Of a DNA stretch of 64,000 bases, positions 10,066 through 19,497 are shown one piece after another. The translations under genes and the position numbers were made by a program. Source of the DNA: Combretum micranthum (lineage: Eukaryota; Streptophyta; Magnoliopsida; Myrtales; Combretaceae). The notes under the pieces are model-generated. The model searched no databases. It saw nothing but the letters and a program-made list of their open reading frames with translations, and was not told the DNA's origin. Position 1 is the first letter of the stretch, and the number at the start of each line of letters is the position of its first letter. The DNA lies in the NCBI GenBank assembly GCA_024138025.1, contig JAMXBD010001391.1:186001-250000 (forward strand), in the 5' to 3' direction.

Positions 10066-13000
10066 CTAAGCAGCAGCAGCAGCTGGGGCAGGAGTAACAC
10101 CACCAGTGGTTGGCCTTCATTAAGAGAATCCTTGTCAGCAACTTATATTATGATATAGATAGACAAATCATGCACATGTATACATAAACCAGGTGATACT
10201 CACAATCCTACAAAAACTTTGAATGAGTCATAGATACCCCACTGGGCACCAGTGAGAGTTCCAATCATGACAAGACGGAGAGGAAGACCACGAGTGAAGA
10301 GACCCCACAAACCTAGCTTCTTCACAGCCTGCATAGCAAAGTTACAAGTGAGTAAATCGGTGTAAAAAGGGAACTCAAAATAGCAGGAATTCAAGGGTAA
10401 CACAAAGGGGGCACACACATCACCAACTGTTGCTCCTTTAGCATTGTTGAGGAAAGACACAAGATTATCGGCAGGATGTGAGACAAGAGCACAGAAGACA
10501 CCAGCAATGTATCCACCAGCAAAACTTATACCAAGCTGCAAAGTTTTACTGCACTGATCTTTTGGTGTGGGAATGGCATGCTTGTAAATAAGTTCAACAA
10601 TTGTCTCAAAGGATGCAAATTTCATCATAGTATCTGCAATAATGAGAATGTTCCATGATGGGTATTATAAATGATCATGAAAAATAGATATAACAAAGAG
10701 AAATAAATTCCAAGTAATATTAAAGATATCCAAGAACAAACTGCTGACTACAACTAGCCATACTTCTAGACCAGCAAAAGGAAGAAAACTCTCCATCATT
10801 TCACTACAGAGAAGCAGTTTAGCAATAAAGGACAAGGGATATTCTGTGGTCTTCTAATGGGTTATTAAAGAGAGAAGCAGAGAAATATATCTGAAATAGT
10901 CAGCAAGCTTGAAAGTCAAATTTAAGCCTACCATGTGAAGCTGTATATCATTAATAAAGAGCAGTTACTTATACCACAAATGAAGATAAAATTTTAAGAG
11001 AGAAAAAATTTGAAATCACGTATATCATTAAAGATGGCAGAGACTCAGAAATTTTTAGATTAAAAAAATGACAATCTTTTGTTTACCAAGCAGCAGAAAA
11101 TAAGCAGACTTAAAACCTCTTAAATTGAGAATCATACACACGTAAAGTTTCAGATAATAACAAACAAAAAAGACACAGTCTGCAACAAACTATCAACAAC
11201 AGATTTTCAAGAGAAACGTGTACAAGATTTAGAGTCCAGTTATCTGCATGAAAAACTAACATGGAATCTGACGACCCCAGAGAGGAACGATACCCTTGTA
11301 CAACCTGAAAAGCAGTGCTGCAAATAAGAACCCACAAAGAACACATTTTCCACAAAACACTTATAAAAGCTAAAGCAAATATACCCAAGAGTGCCTTCAG
11401 ATTTTACAAATTTAGGTAACCCGTCTGACAGTCCTCTTGCGAAACCAGGTTGAGTCTGAACTCTGACTTTTACTGCCTCAAAGGGACAGAGAGCAACATC
11501 GGCAATTACCTCAGCAGATGCAGATCCAGCAAGGTAGATCAATGTCTTGTACTTAGCAGCATACTCAGGTCCAGCAATGTCTGAGTAGTATTTCTTAAAG
11601 AACTCATAGAAACCATACTTGCAAGCACCTTGAGCACTATATCCCAACAAAGTGGGAACCCAACCCCTGAAGAACCCCCTGATTCCCTGCTCCTTAAGCA
11701 GAACTCCAAACCCAGAAGTAATGCTCTTGTACTTGGCAGGGTCAATCTGCAATGTCAATGGAAAGTTAACAACATTTACAAGAATCAATAACCCAAAATG
11801 ATGTAAAAAGATTTCCAAACATGGTAAAATGTAGTACATAAGGAGATACATCCATGCACAACACGGTGTGCACACTGGGAAGACATTACATAGAATAAAA
11901 CCAAAGTTTAAAGATACCAATACAACAAAAGAGAACACAACCCACCAAAATGATGAACAAACATTGCTCCAATGGTAAGCCTAAATCAGAAATTGACGAT
12001 TTTACCTTGATTACTCCACAAATTAGACAAGTGGAACAGGTTATAGGCTTATAGCATTGCAGCCCTGGTATTGAAATCCAACAAATCATAAAATCTAATC
12101 ATAGTATAAAAAGCTAGGATACAGATGTTCTTGATAGCCTATACTTCTCAAATTTCTCAACATATAATTAAGATATGGCTAAAAGAAACAGAGATAATTC
12201 CACACACCACCACAATTCACATTATCTAAACCCCACAAACAACAATGGCTTAAATAAAATGAAATTAACTCTCCTTACTCATTTACAGCATAAATCCATA
12301 GCAATTGTAGATCTCTGTGATTTCTACATAGGACCAATTCATCCCAATCGACAACACACCATGGCTCATCAGTACCACAAATCCATGCATCATATTATTA
12401 AAGATCATCAAATGATTCAATTCAAATACAAGCAGCATCAAAAAAATCACATTTCAAACCAACCAGAGCCAAAAGCTAACACAAACTAATGAATCAAAGA
12501 ATCTCGTGGAAAAAGTTAAAATAAATTTTGCAACAAATCAACAATCTCAAGCAAACTTGAATTAAATCTAACGTGCATAAGAATCGCAGATAGAAATGAA
12601 AAATAAAATCGCAATGAATCCACAAACTCAAGTTAATTCCAGATTTAAGAAATCAAAGGATTGCATACAATCTCCAATGACGAAATAGCAATTAACGGCA
12701 AACTCAAGATCAATGCTCAAATCTAGTAGATCGAATAATCAGAGCTAAACTGCAACGATGAAATCACAATACTATCAAGCTCAACCAAAACCTAGTAAAA
12801 GCGAAAAATCAAGTTGAGCAATGAAATCACAACATATCACCGAACTTAAAGCCAAACCGAATGAATCGAAGAATCACAGCTAAACTGTAACAACGAAATC
12901 GCAAAACTATGATCAAACTCAAAGCTAAAACTAATCGCATCGAACGAATCGAATAATCACACCTAAACATGCAGCAACGAAATGAAAGTAAATCATCGAA

Positions 13001-13328
13001 ATGAACTCGAGATCCGTATGATTTTTCAAACCTGCATATTACACTTGACGAGATCAAGAGGAGTGACGGCCATGTGAGTGAGACCACAGCAAAGCATACC
13101 ACCGGCAGTACAAGCTGCGTAGAACTCCGGCGAGTACATCTGGATCTTCTTCCCAGGCTCGGAAGGAGCCGGGATCACGAAACTGGAACCTCTACCAGCC
13201 GCCGCAGGAGAGAGAGGTTGTGAAGCACGAGCGTTGAGCATTTTGTCGAGGAAAATCGATTTAGTGGAGGTAGCTGATGATGTGTAGAGGAAGTTAGGGA
13301 TTAGGGTTTGCCTCTCAGCTACCTCCAT
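10066..13328 (-). CDS. Mitochondrial phosphate carrier protein (MPT/PHT3 family), copy A
   Basis: Inner-membrane carrier that imports phosphate (with H+) into the mitochondrial matrix for ATP synthesis. Six exons, minus strand: 13328-13032, 11746-11385, 11304-11261, 10633-10419, 10328-10204, 10114-10066. All introns are GT-AG and the phases agree; the total is 1092 nt (363 aa). The order is a plant N-terminal presequence ([13 protein letters not shown]), then three carrier repeats with signatures [10 protein letters not shown] (end of exon 1), [19 protein letters not shown] (exon 2) and [20 protein letters not shown] (exon 4), then [17 protein letters not shown] (exon 5). Length fits the family (about 360-375 aa). 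Oddities: the C-terminus ends in a poly-alanine run and has lost the ELAKA tail kept in copy B (21-bp in-frame deletion); [10 protein letters not shown] replaces the usual [10 protein letters not shown]; the exon 3 donor is GTTAGT instead of GTAAGT. The first 73 bp upstream match copy B and then homology stops, so the native promoter is absent. Confidence 0.9.
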
Positions 13329-13401
13329 CGAGGTCGAAAGGGAGAGAGGGAGAGCAGACTAGAGAGACAGGCAGAGGTTTGAAATGAGAGAAGGACGAAG
13401 G

Positions 13402-14258
13402 AGACATCATCACGATCGGTTCCGAACCGGGAACCGACCTGACCCGTCATCGGCGGCTCTTGAACTGGAAACCGGCCTGGCAATGATGGATCTGAACCAA
13501 TAAAGAACTCGTCGATTCTGATGAGTCCTTACGGTTTCATCCATAAACCGCATGATGCCGCGGTTTTGAAACCGTCGATTCAAGAATCGACAGAACTGGC
13601 GCTTCTACATCATAAAAATTATAAAAAAAAGTAATAAAAAAAGAAAAGAAAATTATAAGAAATTGTAATTATAAAATAAATATTTAAAACTATTTTTACA
13701 TAAATAATAAAAAATTTATTTCCTATTCATAATATTTAATGTGTTACTATTAACAACACAAGTAATAAATACATTTGAAATCATATATTGTTAAATTTAT
13801 GTAGAATTCTAATCAAAGTAGACTTTTTTTCTTAACAATATGTGATTCGTTTTTTGTTATTGAGAATTATTTATATCTTTAAATATTTTATATTGTCACA
13901 TTGCTAATATAACAACTAAAAAAGTGCAAGTGATTGTATATAAATAAATACATAATTATAGAATTTCTTGTAACTAATGCTATGAACAATTATTGTTAGG
14001 CTCAATGTTATTTCAAGTTAAAAATTTATTTTGCATTTTTTCTTAGTTAAATTAAGTAAATTATTTAATTGGTTTTTTATTTTTTTTCATGGTTCCCGGT
14101 TCCTTTAGAACCAGAATCGAACGGTGGGAACCGGTGATTCCTAAGAACCGGGAACCGGACGGGCTTCCACGGGTCCGGTTCCGGTTCTACCACTTTTGGA
14201 ACCGGGAACCGACAGTTCGAGTCCGGTTCCAGACCCGAACCAAACCGTGACGATGTCT
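13402..14258. mobile_element. TIR element sitting on the duplication junction
   Basis: The ends AGACATCATCACG and CGTGACGATGTCT are inverted copies with one mismatch, followed by further inverted GGTTCCGAACC/GGTTCGGG homology. Flanks are AGGACGAAGG (13392-13401) and AGGACAAAGG (14259-14268), a roughly 10-bp direct repeat with one mismatch. Many GGAACCGG-type motifs are present. It encodes nothing recognisable and is about 857 bp. Removing it joins the upstream edge of carrier copy A directly to the Copia gag fragment that begins unit B, so it inserted after the duplication, at or within a few bases of the breakpoint. Confidence 0.65.
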
Positions 14259-14269
14259 AGGACAAAGGA

Positions 14270-14586
14270 GGCTTTATCAATACCTATTACATTTCTAAAA
14301 TCAATCATTTTATCAATAGATTTAACGACTAAACCATCCAAAAACCGTGGCTTAGATTTCACTCCTAATGCCATTATAACTTAATAATAAGCTATAAAGT
14401 TTTGGTCATTGAAATTGATATTTTTTTTAAACACATATTAGGATTATCAGATCTAGAGAGAAATAATGGATAAAACACACTCGACTCTAATCTAGCAATT
14501 TCATTCTAATTCTCCATTGAAAAGTAAAGGATCAATAAAACTTACTAGAGCATAAAGACACAATACACAAACCTACTCTAATACCA
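14270..14586 (-). pseudogene. Copia gag start and leader, unit B, with primer-binding site
   Basis: Minus-strand frame 14374-14281 reads MALGVKSKPRFLDGLVVK, the same gag start as at about 1590-1690, here without the LTR insertions found in unit A. At 14572-14586 the minus strand reads TGGTATTAGAGTAGG directly next to the LTR, a fit to the initiator-methionine tRNA primer-binding site (TGGTATCAGAGC) used by plant Copia elements. The element is cut off at about 14270 by the duplication breakpoint. Confidence 0.75.
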
Positions 14587-14756
14587 TGTAGAAATCCATG
14601 ATTGTGTTCGTCTCCGAGGAAGAATATTTAAAGAGGAACAAATCTTAGCTAAAGAAAAAGGAGGAAGTGAATTCTATTATTCTATTACCAAGAAAACAAC
14701 TACAACAGAGCTACTTATATACATCTGCTAAGGACACATATATGAAGTAAAATACA
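14587..14756 (-). repeat. Copia 5' LTR, unit B (170 bp)
   Basis: Starts TGTAGAAATCC and ends AAATACA, abutting the primer-binding site. It is the same length as, and clearly homologous to, 6214-6383. This LTR is short for a plant Copia element. The two LTRs are duplication copies of one LTR and not the two ends of one element, so their divergence dates the segmental duplication, not the retrotransposition. Confidence 0.8.
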
Positions 14757-14761
14757 GGCAA

Positions 14762-15772
14762 TTAGGGGTGTGTAAAAAAGCCAATGAATAGAAAAACCAA
14801 ATTAGAAATAGAAAACCAAATATATTATATATATATATATGTATAGTTAATCAGCCCATCGATTTTGGTTTAGGGTTAGATTTTAATTTTTTCGGTTTTT
14901 ATTTCGATTTTGGTTTATAACTAATAGAAATCGATGGTTTCGATTAATCAATCCGTGATATTTATGTATATATATAATATTAATTATGTTTAATATTTCA
15001 AAAATAAATAAATAAATAGAACTTATATCTTAAATAAGTTTTAAACTATTGTGTTGTTGTTTTATTGTAATTTGGAATATGGAAAACACATGAAGTGTTA
15101 ATTTGTGTAATGTTGGGATTGAATTTCAAGTATTATAAACTAGTATTAGACTTATGTTCTTAATTTGTAGGTTCTGTTGTTATTTGATTTGTTGATTTGC
15201 AATTTTTTAATGTAATTATGTCATTTAACTTGTTAATTTACAATTTTGAATTTAATTATGATAGAAAAGAGGTTGATTTTTTATGGTTATAAATAAAAGG
15301 TAAAAGGCCTCCTTTTAGTACCTGAATTTTAGCTAAGTAGACAATTAGGTACCTGAACTTTAAGAAGATCAATTCCATATATAGCCAAACTTTTCATGCC
15401 TTTTTTTTTTTTTTTTTGTTACCTTACTCTTTTCTTATTTCTTAAAGTAATGGACATGTGTCAAGTAATGATTGAGCAAGATAGTAAAAATGGCCATGAA
15501 AAGTTTTGGTGGATATGAAATTAGTCTTCTTGAAAGTTCATGTATCAAATTGCCCACTTAGTCTAAGTTTAGGTACCAAAAGAAGCTTTATCCCTAAATA
15601 AAAATACGATTAACTGCAATTTTTAGTTAATTATTATGTTGAATGGTTAAAAATTGAAAACATAAAAAGTTAATAATGGACTGATTTCAAATTATGATAT
15701 TAAGAATCAATCACTTCGGTTCGATTCAAAAAAAGAGGTGATGAACTAGTTAACCAAACCATGCCCACTATT
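14762..15772. mobile_element. hAT-like MITE (unit B)
   Basis: Counterpart of 6389-7929. Flanked by ACAGGCAA (14754-14761) and ACAGTTGA (15773-15780), the second intact and the first drifted. Ends are TTAGGGGTGTG and CATGCCCACTATT. It contains the foldback element 15299-15594 but not the extra hAT-like insertion present in unit A. A TA run lies at 14824-14840. Confidence 0.6.
15299..15594. mobile_element. Long-TIR foldback MITE (unit B), uninterrupted
   Basis: A 296-bp element flanked by the 9-bp repeat TAAATAAAA (15290-15298, 15595-15603). Its arms from GGTAAAAGGCCTCC and GGTACCAAAAGAAGC are long inverted copies. It contains a T run at about 15401-15418. This is the clean reference copy for the interrupted one at 6914-7750. 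Confidence 0.7.
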
Positions 15773-15780
15773 ACAGTTGA

Positions 15781-16098
15781 CATGTAAGTAAAATATAGCT
15801 TACGTGGACTAGAAATAAATATCAACGATACATATCAACAAATTTCGTATCTTGCCTATTTTAAAAGTATTATAGAAATAAAAAAAAATTGAGAGCATGC
15901 TTATAATATTAAAAATAGTACAATACGTCAAAGGACCAAGTCTAGTATTGGTAAAACAAAAATACATACAATGTTACTTAGAGAATTTTGAAATACATTT
16001 ATCACCTAAATTCCATAGGTTTATTGAAAATCATTTGGCTTTTATTTCCTTGGTATTTGAATGACCATTCAAAAGGATATAAAATTTGGACAATTCGA
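15781..16098. other. Gene-free interval, unit B
   Basis: About 320 bp of AT-rich sequence equivalent to 7938-8253. Nothing gene-like is visible. Confidence 0.5.
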
Positions 16099-16918
16099 GG
16101 TTTGTTTGGATTATCTAATTTTTATTTGTAGTCATATAAGAATTTGATTGGCATCTATATCTTATATGCATATGATCTAGACACCCGACCTGGACCGCCA
16201 CCAATGGTTTAGGGGAGGGGACTGCCTCGGTGGGGTGGTTCCGAACCGGTGGGTTCGAACTATAGGATTAGGAAAAATAAAAAATAAAAAAGCAAACAAA
16301 CAACACAGCACAATAGCACATGCATCTCATTATCACATAATCTCCACCTGCAAATGAATAGGAGAGATTCTTCACATGTTACAAAACATAAGCCAACAAA
16401 GTTGGCTTGGCAAGAGAAAGGCTTTTGCTGAGGAAAAGGCAAATATTACAGAGTGAGGTAAGTTATAATGTCCCCTCACATCCGTAAATGTACTAAATTG
16501 TAGTGAAACAAGCGTATCATTTATGTTCAAATGTATTCATAATTTTTTTAGCGAATGATTCCCAATTTTTTGTTTTAAAAATATGTGTAAGTTGGTTTTT
16601 TTTAAAAAAAAAAATTATGCGGTTCGGACTCGGGGGACCCACCCCATGAACCAGTGGGCTCCCGATTCATAACCGCCCTGTACAGTAGATGGGGCGGTTC
16701 CGGGTTTGATAAAAAGCAAACCGAACCTGGTGATTCGGGTCACGATTCCACCTCGAACCAAACCTGCGATACCTCTAATATGATCTATATTTAGTATGTT
16801 AGATCTATTTATGAGTTTAAAAAAAATGTTTATTTTGTATCTTTTTCTTTTTAACAAATAATCTGTTTGAAAATAAAAAAGAAAGAAAGATGTCAAAACG
16901 ACTAACCAAATAATGCCC
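16099..16918. mobile_element. GGTCTGTTTGGAT-family MITE (unit B), split
   Basis: Left end GGTTTGTTTGGATTATCTAA, right arm with TGTCAAAACGAC; the same insertion as 8254-8467. It is split by the 600-bp element at 16179-16778, which duplicated TATGATCT. Confidence 0.5.
16179..16778. mobile_element. hAT-like insertion, unit B only
   Basis: A 600-bp insert flanked by perfect 8-bp repeats TATGATCT (16171-16178 and 16779-16786). Unit A has the uninterrupted sequence at about 8327-8335. It is rich in GGTTCCGAACCGG/CCGGTTC motifs like the junction element 13402-14258, so the two may belong to one family, although the tips here are only weakly inverted (AGACACC against GATACCTCTAA). Open frames inside (16260-16442, 16615-16896) show no known domain. 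Confidence 0.75.
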
Positions 16919-17147
16919 CAATTGTGAAATAGTTTGGAGGAAGTTCGTGTAAAAATAAGGTGTTTTCACGCAACTGACAGTATACATTCTTGTAGCCTTC
17001 GATTAGGTAAATGCAAACCATTTAAATTGTAAAACACTTATTAAACAAAGCCATAATAGTGGAATAATATTAAAAGGCTAAACCAATTTAGACGATTATA
17101 TAAAGGTGTATAAGTAAATTATTGCAGTTGTGATTCAATTTTACCCC

Positions 17148-17339
17148 ATGAAGCTTGAAGATAGGGTGCTTTTTAATCATTTTAAATCAAGTCTTCTTCT
17201 TCATTGTCATAATCATGATCCTTCACCAAGATGGAGAAAAGAAAAAGATCAAATAGGCGAGCGGTTGCATAAGAAGAATCAAGTACCATATATCAAGGCT
17301 AACCTTGGTAGACAGTGGCACCCAGCTGAGTTTTACTAA
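17148..17339 (+). other. Short open frame, unit B counterpart; function unknown
   Basis: Begins MKLEDRVLFNHFKSS and ends QWHPAEFY (63 residues). It is the longer version of the frame at 8703-8870. No family recognised and no evidence of splicing or a start context. Reported only because it is kept in both units. Confidence 0.12.
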
Positions 17340-19497
17340 AATAATATTTTAATTCGATAACAAATATTGAATAGATTGATTAAAGTAAATTCAAGAAAGG
17401 AATTATCCATTATGATAAAGGGTAAATGTAAGCATTACATTTCAAATTAAATTAAACCTCATTTTTCTTTTAAAGCCATTTCACTGAAAATCCATGGCTA
17501 TGCCGCTATGAAAAACCACCTTTTCAAGCCGTATCATTAATAATAATAACAACAAAAACAATAATAATAATAACCAACCGGCCACCATCATCTTCACTTC
17601 TGCAAACTTGGTTTTGTTACCACTTACCACCATTTTCAATCAACAGAAATCAACTGTGATGGATTTATTATTCTTTGCATACAACGAAATAATTTTGTTT
17701 TTAGTATGAATTGGTACATTTCATTCTGATATAAAGTCTGAACATATATGACAAAGGCAATATATTGAATATATACAAATGAATAAATAGATTAACGAGC
17801 AGAAAAGCTCTGTGGTCTATGAGTTTTCCATCTTCAAAGTTCCTTTTTTTTTTTTTTTTTTCCTGTTCCTTTGGAAAAAGAAAGAATCCAACGATTAACA
17901 AAGAAGAAGATATTAAAATGTTATCATGGAAGACCAATCATGTCTTCAAAGCTTTAGAAGTATTGGATGGTGAGACGAAGACTAATGTCGAAAGAGTACT
18001 ATATCTCCACTAAATAATAAAAGTTTAGTCGGAAAAAGAAAATGGAAGATTCCACCGAAAAAGAAAAATGGAAGGGTTGTTCCTTTCTTTAAAACATTCC
18101 AGCTTCACTGTCAATCAATTTGTTAGTCAATTATGATAATTGAGAGGAGTAATTACCTAAATCTACAAGAAAAAAAAAAGATATATGTACCTAATTAAAA
18201 TATTTTTAAAAAATATACTATGTTGTCCACAATTTTTAGTGAAGCTCTCTTTCAGGAGTGAAAACATGGAGAAATTAAAGTGAAAGACAGATACCGCCTT
18301 GGTCGTGCATTGTGATGAGACATGAAAAAGGGGAGACACAGAAAAACATAAGATGACCAACTATTTTATTTGAACCATATAATATGAGACGTAGAGTCCA
18401 ATCATAGTAATTGGCATTTTTTTCGCATATCCCACATTCAATCCACAAATTACCCCATAGATGGACGTCGATTGGTGATGCTCATAATCCAGCGCATAAT
18501 TACAAAGGCAGAATTTGGACGAGGACTCTAGTGCTAGGAAGTTTTTGTTCGGGATTTCCAAACGTTTTTTCATATTTGTTGCATTTACAGATTTTTACAT
18601 TGGTCAAATATCACTGGTCTTCAGAAATTATAATATTAGTAACTTGTAGCGATGTGTGATTACGGAACGGGGCATAACACCGACTCTCCAGTCTCCACTG
18701 GTGGAAATAAGTAGCATCCAAAATATATTACTGACAAATAAGAAAAATGTGAAGATTATTATTATTATTTTTTTTATCAATATCCATTATAAGCTGAGCA
18801 CCCCAATTGGCTATGCTTATTACCTGTTTACTTAACACCAACAGACAATAGCTATCGCTGAAGGCCACTAGCAAAGGCAACCTTATCATACTACTATGAT
18901 AATATTTAATAATTCTAAGATTTAAATTATTAAAAATATCGAATCAAGTCCAAAAAGCGTTCTCTCGAAGCAATCATTAATTTAAAGGGTCCTTATGGAT
19001 GAAAAAACCAAATATGCATCAATAGACCTGAAGGGAAAAGAAACGTGAAAAAACCAGAAACAGGTATTTGATACATAAACCAAAATGTCAGAAAAACATG
19101 GATGAAACGGAAAAACGCAGTGGTCTACTACTTAAACAATGGCAATATGAAGGTTTCAGCTGCCAACAAAACTTTAGATACCAAACCAAAAATCCTCAAT
19201 TAAAAAAAAAAAAAATTACCGGTATGGTCCCCAATAGTTCTTTTATTTTTCTTGGGTATGTCAACTGTTTTGTTGTCTGCGTGGGGTATCAGAGTAATAT
19301 AATTAAACTAAATCATGAGACCTAGCTACAAAAAAATTCAAGGAATTCAAAGGATAGGATGGCTCCATCCTCCGCAAATTCAAGATGAGTTACAAAACTG
19401 TAGAAGAATAATCTTGACCATATTGAGCTCCATTCAAGCAGGGCTCCATTAATCTTACTATTATTGACTCCACTAAGTGTCATCCACCTCTTGCTTC
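17340..19497. other. Intergenic and 3' flank of copy B, with 1085 bp absent from unit A
   Basis: Matches the sequence downstream of copy A except for 17727-18811, which is missing between CATTC and TATGCTTATT in unit A. The extra part shows no transposon ends or target-site duplication, and only a CT or T is shared at its borders, so a deletion from unit A is the simpler reading. Short frames in it (17819-18013, 18411-18659) are not recognised. A poly-T run occurs at 17845-17861. Confidence 0.5.

Noticed and set aside
11539..11745. Minus-strand open frame inside carrier copy A
   Set aside because: A shadow of exon 2 in another frame; the carrier frame there is unambiguous.
12175..12489. 104-codon plus-strand open frame
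   Set aside because: It lies wholly inside intron 1 of carrier copy A on the opposite strand, is rich in His/Asn/Gln low-complexity codons and shows no domain.
12827..13102. Minus-strand frame overlapping the end of exon 1 (and its twin at 22318-22593)
   Set aside because: Intron sequence plus an out-of-frame exon end; kept in both copies only because of the duplication.
16230..16260. GGGTTCGAAC as a tRNA T-loop
   Set aside because: No clover-leaf partner stems around it; the motif is part of a GGTTCCGAACC-rich transposable element.
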